DNA of 37,945 bases. It comes from Paraburkholderia tropica. GTDB lineage: Bacteria > Pseudomonadota > Gammaproteobacteria > Burkholderiales > Burkholderiaceae. A program made the translations under genes and the position numbers. The notes beneath the pieces were generated by a model. That model did no database searches, was not told where the DNA came from, and saw nothing but the letters and a program-made list of their open reading frames with translations. Positions 7,860-17,143 of this stretch are shown piece by piece (position 1 is the stretch's first letter; the number at the start of each line of letters is the position of its first letter). The DNA lies in the NCBI RefSeq assembly GCF_914484835.1, contig NZ_CAJZAR010000037.1:359900-397844 (forward strand), given 5' to 3'.

Positions 7860-8324
7860 TCAAGTGCTGGACGACTCACGTTCGAAAACAAGCAGCGTCG
7901 ACGTCGCCGACGCATAGAGCTTGCCCGCCGCATCGGTAATCGACGCCTCCGCGAAAGCCGCGCGGCGGCCGATGCTCAGCACGCGCCCTTCCGCACGCAC
8001 CGGCCCCGTCTTCGCGGTCATCGGCCGGTGGTAGGCCACCTTGAGTTCCAGCGTGGTGTAACCCTGATTCGGCGCGAGGCGCGAATGGGCCGCGCAGCCG
8101 CAAGCCGAATCGAGCAGCGTGGCCGCGTAGCCGCCATGCACCGTGCCGATCGGGTTGTACGCATGCAGTCCCGGCACGCCTTCGAACACCACGCGGCCTT
8201 CGTCGACTTCAACGAGCTTGAAGCCAAGGGTTTCGCCGATGGGTGCGCTGCGCCCGCTCGCGAGCATGCGCTGGAGTTGTTCGAGGCCGCTCAGGTCGGC
8301 GGGCAATTCAGCAACGAGGTTCAT
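7860..8324 (-). CDS. PaaI-family hotdog thioesterase
   Basis: A 154-aa hotdog-fold acyl-CoA thioesterase. The hallmark IGTVHGGYAATLLDSACGCAAHS (about residues 78-100) holds the conserved HGG and the active-site helix. The following GYTTLELKVAYHRPMTAKTGPVRAEGRVLSIGRR is the standard PaaI/YdiI-type strand pair. Lying just downstream of the box operon on the same strand, it could release CoA from dead-end aromatic or ring-cleaved CoA esters, as thioesterases of aromatic-CoA pathways do; that is inference. A 255-nt gap separates it from boxA, so separate transcription is possible. Confidence 0.88.
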   Translation of the reverse strand: MNLVAELPADLSGLEQLQRMLASGRSAPIGETLGFKLVEVDEGRVVFEGVPGLHAYNPIGTVHGGYAATLLDSACGCAAHSRLAPNQGYTTLELKVAYHRPMTAKTGPVRAEGRVLSIGRRAAFAEASITDAAGKLYASATSTLLVFERESSST

Positions 8325-8375
8325 GGCAGTCCGGTCTCCGTCGGGTTGCGCTGGGTTGCGCGCTGGGTTTCGCCA

Positions 8376-8416
8376 ACGCGTGCGCGTGTGTGCTCACGTA
8401 TGCGTGCGTATGCACA
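8376..8416. repeat. Alternating purine-pyrimidine tract
   Basis: In the gap between boxA and the thioesterase gene, 8376-8393 and 8395-8416 are strictly alternating purine/pyrimidine with one phase break at 8394 (GTGCGCGTGTGTGC and CACGTATGCGTGCG type). This composition favours Z-DNA under supercoiling. No function is assigned. Confidence 0.6.
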
Positions 8417-8579
8417 GATGCGCCCAAAAAATCGGGCAGTGCGCGCCTCTGCCTTGCGACTGACTGTTGCGCAAGGTTGACGCGCGCGCCGCCGTCCCGA
8501 CATCCTACCTCGTTGCGAACGATCGTGCACAAATCGTTTTGAACCTGAATCGATGCTCCATTCCAGCGCGTACGCGCCC

Positions 8580-9824
8580 TCAATACGTTTCGAGGTGCAG
8601 CCGCCCTTCGCGCTTGAGCCGCGCCCACAGCGCATCCCAACCGAGGCCGTGCGCCTCGGCGATTTCGGCAAGCGCCTGCAGCACGCCGTCCTCCATGCCC
8701 TTGAGCCCGCAGACATAAACATGTGTGTTGCCATCCGCGAGCAGCGGCGCGACATCGGCGGCCCGCTCGCGCATGGCGTCCTGCACATAACGCTTCGGTT
8801 TTCCGGGCGTGCGCGAAAACGCAAGATTCGTGTCGATGAAATCCTTCGGCAAATTCATCAGCGGTCCGAAATAAGGTAATTCCGCCTGCGTGCGTGCGCC
8901 GAAGAACAGCATCAGTTTGCCCGTTGCGCCTTTGAGCCTGCGGCGACGGCGATATTCGGTCATCGCGCGCATCGGCGCAGAACCGGTGCCGGTGCAGATC
9001 ATCAGCAAGTGCGAGTTCGGATGATTCGGCATCAGGAAAGTGTCGCCGAACGGCCCGATCACCGTCACCACGTCGCCTTTCTTGAGATCGCAGAGATAGT
9101 TCGAACACACGCCGAGCGTGGCCTTGCCGCCGTGATCGTGCGTCACGCGCTTCACCGTGAGCGAGACGTTGTTGTAGCCGGGCCGCTCGCCGTCGCGCGG
9201 ACTCGCAATCGAATATTGACGCGCGTGATGCGCGCGCCCCTCTGCGCTCTCGCCCGGCGGAAGAATGCCGATCGACTGTCCTTCGAGCACCGGAAACGGC
9301 ATCGCGCCGAAGTCGAGCACGAGGTGATGGATATCGCTTTCCGTGGCCTCGTCGGTGAGGCGATAGTTGCCGACCACCGTGGCCGTCGTCGGCGCCTTGT
9401 GCGTGTAGAGATTCACGTAAGGACGCGCCGCCGACCATGGCGGCACGGTCGAACCACGCACGAGATCCGAAGCGACAACCGCCGCATCCGGCATCTCGCT
9501 CACGGCGTCTTGCGACGCGCTTTCCGCCGCTGCGGGCGCGCTTACCGTGGGATTCTGCGTCGGCAATTCGTCCCACGAAAACTGCTCGTCGAGACTATAT
9601 GCATTCGCCTTGAACACGTTGCGCCAATTGTCGATCGCGCCCGTGGGACACGGCGGCACGCACGCCATGCAGCCGTTGCAGACCTCGGCCTTCACCACGT
9701 AATTCGTGCCGTCATGCGTGATCGCATCGATCGGACAGGTTTCTTCGCAGGTATTGCAGCGAATGCAGATCTCGGGATCGATCAAATGCTGCCTGAGAAT
9801 GTCCACGGGAACCGGTCCGTTCAT
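8580..9824 (-). CDS. boxA: Benzoyl-CoA 2,3-epoxidase reductase component BoxA
   Basis: NADPH-dependent reductase that feeds electrons to the BoxB oxygenase in aerobic benzoyl-CoA degradation. The 414-aa protein begins with two 4Fe-4S ferredoxin motifs (C20, C23, C26, C30 and C49, C52, C55, C59). A linker leads to a ferredoxin-NADP reductase module: FAD-binding ARQYSIASP, then NADP-binding [12 protein letters not shown] and the C-terminal [17 protein letters not shown]. The start is set at 9824 ([10 protein letters not shown]), with GGGAG on the minus strand; upstream extension in the frame is boxB shadow. It follows boxB by 29 nt and is the third gene of boxCBA. Confidence 0.96.
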   Translation of the reverse strand: MNGPVPVDILRQHLIDPEICIRCNTCEETCPIDAITHDGTNYVVKAEVCNGCMACVPPCPTGAIDNWRNVFKANAYSLDEQFSWDELPTQNPTVSAPAAAESASQDAVSEMPDAAVVASDLVRGSTVPPWSAARPYVNLYTHKAPTTATVVGNYRLTDEATESDIHHLVLDFGAMPFPVLEGQSIGILPPGESAEGRAHHARQYSIASPRDGERPGYNNVSLTVKRVTHDHGGKATLGVCSNYLCDLKKGDVVTVIGPFGDTFLMPNHPNSHLLMICTGTGSAPMRAMTEYRRRRRLKGATGKLMLFFGARTQAELPYFGPLMNLPKDFIDTNLAFSRTPGKPKRYVQDAMRERAADVAPLLADGNTHVYVCGLKGMEDGVLQALAEIAEAHGLGWDALWARLKREGRLHLETY

Positions 9825-9853
9825 GATTGTCTCCCTGCCTGCCGCGCCGTCTT

Positions 9854-11281
9854 TCAGTTGAAGCGCACGTACTCGAAATCGACGGGCTGACGATTGATGC
9901 CCATCGCGGGCGGCGCGATCCAGTTGGCGAACTTGCCGGGCTCCACCACGCGACCCATCAGCGAGGCCACATACGCGCGATCTTCGGCGGTAGGCAGCCA
10001 GGTCGCCTCGTTCGCGGCCCATTGCGCCTCGTCGATCACACGGCCGTCGGGCGCTACGCGCAAGCCCGCGAAGGTGCCGATCTGCCGGTTGAACGCCTTG
10101 TGCGGCACGCTCAGCCGAAAGCCGATGCCCGCCTTCTCCAGCACCTTGTTCCAGCGGTTCACGCCCGCGACCGAGTCCTTGATGTAATCGTCGCGCAGCA
10201 CTTCGTTCATGGCATTGAGCATGGGCACCTCGCGCTCCACGAGCTTGCCCTCCTGCACGTCGAGCAGCCGATACTGCTGGCCTTCGAGCCGGTGATCGTC
10301 GTCACGTTTCGTTTCCTCGTAGCGGCCCTTGAGGCCGGAACTGTAGAACGTCGCCGCATTCGACGAATGATCGGCACCGAACAGGTCGATCGTCACCGAG
10401 TAATGAAAGTTCAGATAGCGCTGGATCGTGTCGAGATCGATCACGCCCGCTGCGCGCAGACGCGCCGCGTCGTCGGTGCCGAGTTCGTTGATCGCCTGCG
10501 CCGTGCGCTGCACCACGCGCGAGACGCCCGATTCGCCGACGAACATATGATGCGCTTCCTCGGTCAGCATGAATTTCGTGGTGCGCGCGAGCGGATCGAA
10601 GCCCGATTCCGCGAGTGCGGAAAGCTGGAACTTGCCGTCGCGGTCGGTGAAATACGTGAACATGAAAAACGCCAGCCAGTCGGGCGTTCTCTCGTTGAAT
10701 GCGCCGAGAATGCGCGGATTGTCGTCGTCGCCGGAACGCCGCTCCAATAATGCTTCGGCTTCCTCACGACCATCGCGACCAAAGTAGCGATGCAGCAGAT
10801 ACACCATCGCCCACAAATGCCGCCCTTCCTCCACGTTCACCTGAAACAGGTTGCGCAGATCGTACATCGACGGCGCGGTCAGACCCAGATGACGTTGCTG
10901 CTCGACCGACGCGGGTTCGGTATCGCCCTGCGTGACGATGATGCGGCGCAGATTCGCGCGATGCTCGCCCGGCACTTCCTGCCACGCGGGCTCACCCTTG
11001 TGCGCGCCGAAATGAATCTTGCGTTCGGCTTCGCCTGGCGTGAGAAAAATGCCCCAGCGATAGTCGGGCATTTTCACGTGATCGAAATGCGCCCAGCCGC
11101 CCGCGTCCACGCTCACCGCCGTGCGCAGATAAACGTCGAATCCCTGCGAGCCGTCGGGCCCCATGTCGCCCCACCACGAAAGAAAATTCGGCTGCCACTG
11201 CTCCAGTGCGCGCTGAAGCGTGCGGTCGTCGGCGAGATTGACGTTGTTCGGAATCTTTTCGCTGTAATTGATAGTCGACAT
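9854..11281 (-). CDS. boxB: Benzoyl-CoA 2,3-epoxidase oxygenase component BoxB
   Basis: Diiron monooxygenase that forms 2,3-epoxybenzoyl-CoA. The 475-aa length is that of known BoxB. The start [16 protein letters not shown] and [10 protein letters not shown] are characteristic. Likely diiron ligands lie in the ferritin-like helices around [20 protein letters not shown] and [13 protein letters not shown] (Glu and His residues). The C-terminus [12 protein letters not shown] is also typical. It sits between boxC (52-nt gap) and boxA (29-nt gap) on the minus strand, so the three should form one transcript. The oxygenase acts in the cytoplasm with BoxA. Confidence 0.97.
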   Translation of the reverse strand: MSTINYSEKIPNNVNLADDRTLQRALEQWQPNFLSWWGDMGPDGSQGFDVYLRTAVSVDAGGWAHFDHVKMPDYRWGIFLTPGEAERKIHFGAHKGEPAWQEVPGEHRANLRRIIVTQGDTEPASVEQQRHLGLTAPSMYDLRNLFQVNVEEGRHLWAMVYLLHRYFGRDGREEAEALLERRSGDDDNPRILGAFNERTPDWLAFFMFTYFTDRDGKFQLSALAESGFDPLARTTKFMLTEEAHHMFVGESGVSRVVQRTAQAINELGTDDAARLRAAGVIDLDTIQRYLNFHYSVTIDLFGADHSSNAATFYSSGLKGRYEETKRDDDHRLEGQQYRLLDVQEGKLVEREVPMLNAMNEVLRDDYIKDSVAGVNRWNKVLEKAGIGFRLSVPHKAFNRQIGTFAGLRVAPDGRVIDEAQWAANEATWLPTAEDRAYVASLMGRVVEPGKFANWIAPPAMGINRQPVDFEYVRFN

Positions 11282-11333
11282 GTCGGTTCCTTGCGGCGAT
11301 TCATGCGAAATTCAAACGCGATTCACGCGACAC

Positions 11334-13064
11334 TCAAACGCGCGTGGCATCGAACTGCGCCTTGCTGCCCTTGCCGTACACCTTGAGCGCGCCCTTCTCG
11401 CCCACGGCGTTCGGGCGATTGAAGATCCAGTTCTGCCATGCCGACAAGCGGCCAAAGATGCGCGTCTCCATCGTTTCCGGGCCATTGAAGCGCAGATTGG
11501 CTTCGAGCCCTGTTAGCGCATCGGGTGACATGGCCGCGCGTTCTTCCAGCGCGATGCGAATCTCGTCGGACCAGTCGATATCGTCGGGCGCGGCCGTCAC
11601 GAGGCCGATGCGCTCCGCTTCCACGGGCTTGACCGGCTCGCCGATCTTCGCGCGCGCCGCGTCGAGCGGTTCTGCTTCGTTATAGAAACGCCGTGCGAGC
11701 CGCGACTGATGCGTGACCATCGGATAGAGACCGAAATTCGCTTCGGAAAACGTAATAACGGGTTCTTCATCCTCGTTCGATGGCAGCGCCGCCATATAGG
11801 TGCGGTCGGCGGCGAAAGCCAATTCCGCGAACGTGCCCGCGAAACACGATCCCGGCTCAATCAGCGCAAACAGCGAACGCGACGAGACGTCGATACGCGC
11901 GAGCGTTCTGCGCAGCATGCCGATGGTCTCGCGCACGAACCAGTGCTCGCGATGCGCGAGCAGCGCAGCGTCGGCGGCCAGCACCGCGCGCGCGTCGCCT
12001 TCGGTCTTGAGTATCCAGGTGCCGATATCGAGTTCGTTGCTGCGCATCGAGAGAATCGCGTCATCGAGTTCGCGTGCGAATTGCAGCGGCCACCATGCCG
12101 CGCCCGCCGCAACGATAGCGTCGATGCCTTCAGGCAACGGCGCGACCGGCGCTTTCGCCGTGAATGTCGCCGTGCGCTTCGCGCGATCGATCGTTACGTC
12201 GAGGTTCGCGTAGCGCAAGCCGTTCTCGTGCTCGACGCGTTCCACGCGCGTCAGCGTCACGCCTTGCGCACCCACGGGCCGGTCGCTCGACGCGGCCAGT
12301 TCGAGCGCGCGCGCCTGCACGGCCTGGCGAAACTGATTGGGCTTCACCACGTCGTCGACGAGACGCCACGCCTTCGCGCGCTCGCCGCGAATGCCCTCCA
12401 CCACGGTGCAGAAAATATCGGCGCGATCGTGGCGCACCTTGCGCTTGTCGGTCAGGCGCGTGAGGCCGCCGGTGCCGGGCAGCACGCCGAGCAGCGGCAC
12501 CTCGGGCAGCGCGACCGTCGACGAGCGATCGTCCACGAGCAGAATCTCGTCGCACGCGAGCGCGAGTTCATAACCGCCGCCTGCGCACGCACCGTTGACC
12601 GCCGCAATGAATTTGAGTCCCGAATGGCGCGACGCATCTTCGATGCCGTTACGCGTTTCGTTGGTGAACTTGCAGAAGTTGACCTTCCAGGCATGCGAGG
12701 AAAGGCCGAGCATGAAGATATTCGCGCCCGAGCAGAACACGCGCTCCTTGAGGCTCGTGAGCACCACCGTGCGCACTTCGGGATGCTCGAAGCGAATGCG
12801 CTGAAGCGCATCGTGCAATTCGATATCGACGCCCAGATCGTATGAATTCAGTTTGAGCTTGTAGCCCTCGCGTAGACCGCCGTCCTCGGCGATATCGAGC
12901 CCGAGCGTCGCGATCGCGCCGTCGAAGCTGAGCGTCCAGTGTCGATAGCGCGAGGGATCGGTCCGGTAATCGACCGGCGCGACGGGCGCAACGGGTGAAA
13001 CGGCTGCAACGCGCGCGGCCAGCGCGGCTTCTTGCGGGGCGAGGACGGTGTCGGCGGCGGCCAT
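11334..13064 (-). CDS. boxC: 2,3-epoxybenzoyl-CoA dihydrolase BoxC
   Basis: Ring-opening enzyme of the box pathway, converting 2,3-epoxybenzoyl-CoA to 3,4-didehydroadipyl-CoA semialdehyde plus formate. The 576-aa protein has the crotonase fold: IRFEHPEVRTVVLTSLKERVFCSGANIFML, then AAVNGACAGGGYELALACDEILLVDDRSS and LPEVPLLGVLPGTGGLTRL. A second crotonase-like half follows (about residues 300-560), as known for BoxC. An Ala/Pro/Val-rich N-terminal 30 residues looks like a flexible leader. AGGAG precedes the ATG. It is the first gene of the boxCBA operon, directly behind the promoter described at 13104-13145. Confidence 0.96.
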   Translation of the reverse strand: MAAADTVLAPQEAALAARVAAVSPVAPVAPVDYRTDPSRYRHWTLSFDGAIATLGLDIAEDGGLREGYKLKLNSYDLGVDIELHDALQRIRFEHPEVRTVVLTSLKERVFCSGANIFMLGLSSHAWKVNFCKFTNETRNGIEDASRHSGLKFIAAVNGACAGGGYELALACDEILLVDDRSSTVALPEVPLLGVLPGTGGLTRLTDKRKVRHDRADIFCTVVEGIRGERAKAWRLVDDVVKPNQFRQAVQARALELAASSDRPVGAQGVTLTRVERVEHENGLRYANLDVTIDRAKRTATFTAKAPVAPLPEGIDAIVAAGAAWWPLQFARELDDAILSMRSNELDIGTWILKTEGDARAVLAADAALLAHREHWFVRETIGMLRRTLARIDVSSRSLFALIEPGSCFAGTFAELAFAADRTYMAALPSNEDEEPVITFSEANFGLYPMVTHQSRLARRFYNEAEPLDAARAKIGEPVKPVEAERIGLVTAAPDDIDWSDEIRIALEERAAMSPDALTGLEANLRFNGPETMETRIFGRLSAWQNWIFNRPNAVGEKGALKVYGKGSKAQFDATRV

Positions 13065-13103
13065 GGGCGTCTCCTGGGGATGTTCATCTCATCGTTTCAA
13101 TGA

Positions 13104-13145
13104 ACGATAGTGCTACATCGCACCCATGTAAAGCACTTTAGTGCA
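13104..13145 (-). promoter_or_regulatory. boxC promoter with BoxR-type operator
   Basis: Reading the minus strand, the palindrome GCACTAAAGTGC (13133-13144) runs straight into a -35 TTTACA (13127-13132). After 17 nt comes a -10 TATCGT (13104-13109). A second dyad, GTGC-N6-GCAC (13110-13123), fills much of the spacer. The transcript would start about 35 nt before boxC. The arrangement fits repression by BoxR and mirrors the bclA promoter (16 of 19 positions identical). Promoter and operator assignment is inference from the sequence. Confidence 0.65.
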
Positions 13146-13219
13146 TATCAAGCCACCACGACGAGTAAACCATGAACTGCAATGCAGGACGACTCACGCG
13201 CCCCGCAACCTCAACAACG

Positions 13220-14188
13220 TCAATCGACGCGTACCGGCAACTCCGCGCCCAGCCGCGCCGCCAGCCGGTCGCGCAGTTGCAGATAGGCGTCAGCGAGCGT
13301 GCGTTCGCTGGTGTCGAAGCTCATGTCCGCGCGGCCGTACAGTTCGGCGCGGCCCGCGAGAATACGTTTGAGATCGTCCATCGCCTCGCTGTTGCCGGCG
13401 TGACCCGACATCGGCCGCAAGTCGCCTTGCGCGACCACGCGGCGCATATGATCCTCGGGCGCGGCCTGCAGCCAGACCGTGAAGCAGTGCGCGAGCAGCG
13501 CGTTGAACGTCGCGGGCTCGGAGACGAGACCGCCCGGCGACGCGATCACGGCGCGCGGATGCTCCGCGATCACTGCTTCGAGCGCGCGCTGCTCGTAGCG
13601 GCGATACGCGCTCGCGCCGTAAAGCGAGTGGATTTCCGCAGGCGGGCAGCCCGCCATCTGCTCGATCACGCGCGTGAGTTCGACGAACGGCACCTTGCGT
13701 TCCTGCGCGAGCATGCGGCCCAGCGTGGATTTGCCCGCGCCGCGCAGACCGATCAGCGCGATGCGTTCGTTGCGGTGCGGATCGGCGGGCGCCTGGGAAA
13801 ACATCTCCGCGAGTGCGACGCGCGCGCGATGCAGCGCGGCCGGGTCACGCCCTTGCAGCAACTCGCGGATCAACAGCCATTCCGCCGACGACGTGGTGAC
13901 GTCGCCGGTCACTTCGGCGAGCGAGCAGTTCAGCGTGATCGCGATCTGGCGCAGGACCAGCACCGAGGCATTGCCGACGCCCGATTCGAGATTCGCCAGA
14001 TGACGCTCGGACAGCCCGGTTTCCGTCGCCAGCGCCTTGCGCGTCATGCCGCGTCGCGCGCGCAGCATGCGCACGCGCTCGCCCATCGCCGTGAGAAACG
14101 GATCGCGCTCGGCACGCTCGCCGCGTGCGCCTTCCTGTGCCTCGGCGGCCTCGTCCGCCTGCGGCTCGGCAACGTATGTTTGCTTCAT
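13220..14188 (-). CDS. boxR: BoxR/BzdR-type regulator (XRE HTH fused to shikimate-kinase-like domain)
   Basis: Repressor of benzoyl-CoA pathway genes whose inducer is benzoyl-CoA in characterised homologues. The 322-aa protein has an acidic N-terminal tail, an XRE helix-turn-helix at about residues 35-93 (MLRARRGMTRKALA, GLSERHLANLESG), a linker, and a C-terminal domain resembling shikimate kinase with a Walker A motif IGLRGAGKST (about 146-155). This fusion is diagnostic of BzdR/BoxR. The start at 14188 has GGGAGG on the minus strand. Its gene lies between boxC and the divergent bclA, and candidate operators lie on both sides, so it probably autoregulates too. Confidence 0.95.
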   Translation of the reverse strand: MKQTYVAEPQADEAAEAQEGARGERAERDPFLTAMGERVRMLRARRGMTRKALATETGLSERHLANLESGVGNASVLVLRQIAITLNCSLAEVTGDVTTSSAEWLLIRELLQGRDPAALHRARVALAEMFSQAPADPHRNERIALIGLRGAGKSTLGRMLAQERKVPFVELTRVIEQMAGCPPAEIHSLYGASAYRRYEQRALEAVIAEHPRAVIASPGGLVSEPATFNALLAHCFTVWLQAAPEDHMRRVVAQGDLRPMSGHAGNSEAMDDLKRILAGRAELYGRADMSFDTSERTLADAYLQLRDRLAARLGAELPVRVD

Positions 14189-14216
14189 TTTCAGAAACCT
14201 CCCAGCGCGATTTTAT

Positions 14217-14257
14217 GTACTATAGTGCTTGACACGGACTTGTCTAAGCGCTAATTT
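14217..14257 (+). promoter_or_regulatory. bclA promoter with BoxR-type operator
   Basis: The near-palindrome GTACTATAGTGC (14217-14228) abuts a -35 TTGACA (14229-14234); a -10 TAATTT (14252-14257) follows after 17 nt. The same palindrome overlaps TATAGT sequences that could be the -10 of the divergent boxR promoter. The 346-nt gap between boxR and bclA (14189-14534) therefore holds a control region at its boxR end and then a leader of about 270 nt before the bclA start, in which I see no clear structure. Confidence 0.65.
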
Positions 14258-14534
14258 TCCGCCAAAAGCGCACGTGGCGATAGCCCGTCGCGCCGCCTGG
14301 CCGCTCCATGTCAAATCGTGGCGCGACTGCCTGCACGATCATGCATACCCGGCGGTCCGGCACAGATCGGACGCATTGAGGACGCGCTGGAGACACGCGC
14401 GCGGGCGGCGGCAAGACTGCGAGCATCGCGCACGACCTCAAACAATCATTAGCAATCCCTGGCAATATTGGAAGCAATATAACAAGCGGCGATCGGCGGC
14501 ACGCGATCGAGGCGGACAAAACGGAGACAGCATC

Positions 14535-16133
14535 GTGGACACGAAGGCAGCGTCAATCAATTCCGTTATTCCCCCTCCCGTGCAATTCAATTTCGCCGCG
14601 CATCTGTTCGCGTTAAACGCCGCGCGCACCGAGAAACCCGCCTATATCGACGATCACACAACCCTCGCTTATGGCGAACTCGAAACGCGCGCGCGCCGTT
14701 TCGCGAGCGTCTTGCGTGCGCTAGGCGTGCATGCCGAACAACGCATCCTGCTCGTGATGCTCGACACCGTCGAATTGCCGGTCGCGTTTCTCGGCGCGCT
14801 GCTTGCGGGCGTGGTGCCCGTGATCGTCAACACACTGCTCACGGCCGCCGATTACGCCTATATGCTCGCGCATAGCCGCGCGCGCGTCGTCATCGTATCG
14901 GGCGCCGTGCTGCCTGCGGTGAAGCCCGCGCTCGACCAGGCGGGCTGCGAAGACTGCACGCTCGTCGTGTCGCAACCGCTTGCGGATCGTTCGACCGAAA
15001 CCTCGCTGCGCACACTCATCGACAACGCGGCACCCGCCGCGCACATCGCGCCCACCAGCGCCGACGATATCGCCTTCTGGCTCTATTCGTCGGGTTCGAC
15101 TGGAAAACCGAAGGGCACGGTTCACACGCACGCGAATCTTTATTGGACCGTCGAAACCTACGCGAAACCGATACTCGGCATCCGCGAAACCGACGTCGTT
15201 TTTTCAGCCGCTAAACTCTTTTTCGCGTATGGACTCGGCAACGCTCTGTCGTTTCCGCTTTCGGTTGGCGCGACCACCGTGCTGATGGCCGAGCGCCCCA
15301 CCGCCAACGCGGTATTCGCGCGCCTCGTGCAGCATCGCCCGACCGTGTTCTACGGGGTGCCTACGCTCTACGCGAGCATGATGGCCTCGCCGTCTTTACC
15401 CGCGCGCGCGGACGTCGCGCTGCGCGTCTGCACCTCGGCGGGTGAAGCGTTGCCGCGCGAAATCGGCGAGCGCTTTCGCCAGCATTTCGGCAGCGATATT
15501 CTCGACGGACTCGGCTCCACGGAAATGCTGCATATCTTTTTGTCGAATCGTCCCGGCGATGTCGAATACGGCACCACGGGCCGCCCGGTTCCTGGCTACG
15601 ACGTCGAATTGCGCGACGAATCCGGCCAGCTCGTCGCCGATGGCGAAATTGGCGACCTCTATATTCGCGGCCCGAGCGCCGCGCTAATGTATTGGAACAA
15701 TCGCGAGAAGTCGCGCGCGACCTTTCTCGGCGACTGGGTCAAGAGCGGCGACAAATATCGTCGCCTGCCGGGCGGCTGCTATGTTTACGCGGGCCGCAGC
15801 GACGACATGCTCAAGGTCAGCGGCCAATATGTCTCGCCAATCGAAGTGGAGATGGTGCTCGTGCAGCACGAAGCCGTACTCGAAGCGGCGGTGATCGGCG
15901 TCGAGCAAAACGGGCTCGTCAAGACCTGCGCATTCGTCGTGCTCAAGCGCGAGCGTCGGGCCGAATGCGCCGAACCCGACACGATGGCCGCGACGCTCAA
16001 GGCCTTCGTGAAAACACGTCTGGCGCCGCATAAGTATCCGCGCGATATTCTGTTCGTCGACGATTTGCCGAAAACCGCGACCGGTAAAATCCAGCGTTTC
16101 CGGCTGCGCGAACAATTTCAATCTCCGCCTTGA
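14535..16133 (+). CDS. bclA: Benzoate-CoA ligase BclA
   Basis: AMP-forming ligase that activates benzoate to benzoyl-CoA, the entry step of the box pathway. The 532-aa protein has the adenylation motif YSSGSTGKPKG (residues 184-194), FFAYGLGNALSFPL, GLGSTEMLHIFLSN in the aryl-binding region, SGDKYRRLPGGCYVYAGRSDDMLKVSGQYVSP and the catalytic C-terminal Lys in TATGKIQRFR (K518). These match benzoate-CoA ligases closely. I set the start at the GTG at 14535 (MDTKAAS) with GGAG at 14523-14526; the frame continues upstream to 14229 with non-homologous sequence. It is divergent from boxR and followed after 4 nt by a hydrolase gene. Confidence 0.94.
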   Translation: MDTKAASINSVIPPPVQFNFAAHLFALNAARTEKPAYIDDHTTLAYGELETRARRFASVLRALGVHAEQRILLVMLDTVELPVAFLGALLAGVVPVIVNTLLTAADYAYMLAHSRARVVIVSGAVLPAVKPALDQAGCEDCTLVVSQPLADRSTETSLRTLIDNAAPAAHIAPTSADDIAFWLYSSGSTGKPKGTVHTHANLYWTVETYAKPILGIRETDVVFSAAKLFFAYGLGNALSFPLSVGATTVLMAERPTANAVFARLVQHRPTVFYGVPTLYASMMASPSLPARADVALRVCTSAGEALPREIGERFRQHFGSDILDGLGSTEMLHIFLSNRPGDVEYGTTGRPVPGYDVELRDESGQLVADGEIGDLYIRGPSAALMYWNNREKSRATFLGDWVKSGDKYRRLPGGCYVYAGRSDDMLKVSGQYVSPIEVEMVLVQHEAVLEAAVIGVEQNGLVKTCAFVVLKRERRAECAEPDTMAATLKAFVKTRLAPHKYPRDILFVDDLPKTATGKIQRFRLREQFQSPP

Positions 16134-16137
16134 ATTC

Positions 16138-16992
16138 ATGAACGCAAGCGAATTTGCCGTGTTGCCCGCCGGCGCCGACTTTCACGCCAGGCGCGGCGCG
16201 CTGAGTATCGAATACCGCTGGATCGGCGTCGACGACGCGCATGCGCCCATCGCCGTTTTTCTGCACGAAGGACTCGGCTCGATTGCGATGTGGAAGGACT
16301 GGCCGCAAGCGTTATGCGAACGCCTCGGCTTGCGCGGGCTCGTTTATTCGCGGCCCGGTTATGGCCGCTCCACGCCGCGCGCGTCCACGGAAAAATGGCC
16401 CGTCGATTTCATGTCGAGTCAGGCGCGCGACGTGTTGCCCGCGCTGCTCGATGCGCTCGGCGTGAGCGATGCCGAACGCGCGCGTATGTGGCTCATCGGG
16501 CATAGCGACGGCGCCTCGATCGCACTGCTATACGCCGCGTCTTTTCCGCGTGGGCTCGCGGGCGCGGTCGTGATCGCGCCGCATGTCTTCGTGGAAACGA
16601 TTTCAGTCGAGAGCATTGCGCAAACCCGGCGGGCCTACGAAGCAACGGCACAGCAGACAAACCCGCAAACGACTCTGCGCGCCAAACTTTCGCGCTATCA
16701 CGACGACGTCGATTCCGCGTTCTACGGCTGGAACGACATCTGGCTCGATCCGGCATTCCGCGCGTGGAATATCGTCGAGACGCTCTCGCCGATTACCGCG
16801 CCGCTGCTCGCCGTGCAGGCGCGCGACGATCAATACGGCACGCTGGCGCAAATCGAGGCGATCGGCGCGGCGGTGCCGCACGCGCACGTGCTGACGCTCG
16901 ACGCGGGCGGCCATTCTCCCCATCGCGACGCGCGCGCCACGCTCGACGACGCCATCGACACGTTCATGCGCAGCCGGATCGGCGCACGATAA
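16138..16992 (+). CDS. Alpha/beta hydrolase of the benzoyl-CoA cluster
   Basis: A 284-aa alpha/beta hydrolase. The oxyanion region is FLHEGLGSIAMW (about residues 41-52), a YSRPGYGRS motif follows, and the nucleophile elbow is GHSDGAS with Ser123. The acid/base end is VQARDDQYGT and LDAGGHSPHRD, giving Asp and His. Genes of this type accompany bclA in box clusters. Lactone or thioester hydrolysis of a pathway intermediate is the usual suggestion, but its substrate is not established. It starts 4 nt after the bclA stop, so the two are co-transcribed. Confidence 0.88.
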   Translation: MNASEFAVLPAGADFHARRGALSIEYRWIGVDDAHAPIAVFLHEGLGSIAMWKDWPQALCERLGLRGLVYSRPGYGRSTPRASTEKWPVDFMSSQARDVLPALLDALGVSDAERARMWLIGHSDGASIALLYAASFPRGLAGAVVIAPHVFVETISVESIAQTRRAYEATAQQTNPQTTLRAKLSRYHDDVDSAFYGWNDIWLDPAFRAWNIVETLSPITAPLLAVQARDDQYGTLAQIEAIGAAVPHAHVLTLDAGGHSPHRDARATLDDAIDTFMRSRIGAR

Positions 16993-17117
16993 TCGCAGCA
17001 CACGCGCAAACGATGCGCCGGGCATCGAATACTTACCGCGCGCAAAACCCTCCGCTGAACCCTGACTGTTCGCTCCCCGCGCCGCCCGAACGGCGCATCG
17101 CAATGATGGTATCGTTT

Positions 17118-17143
17118 GCTCTGGCCGAAAGCGCTGCCAGAGC
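17118..17143 (+). promoter_or_regulatory. Stem-loop in the leader of the sensor kinase gene
   Basis: Perfect 8-bp inverted repeat, GCTCTGGC (17118-17125) and GCCAGAGC (17136-17143), with a 10-nt loop, about 100 nt before the kinase start in the 252-nt gap. No T-run follows, so it is not a classical terminator. It could be an operator or an RNA leader element. Confidence 0.35.

Noticed and set aside
14229..14534. N-terminal extension of BclA
   Set aside because: The frame is open but the sequence is unlike any benzoate-CoA ligase N-terminus, and it would place the start on the -35 hexamer of the likely promoter.
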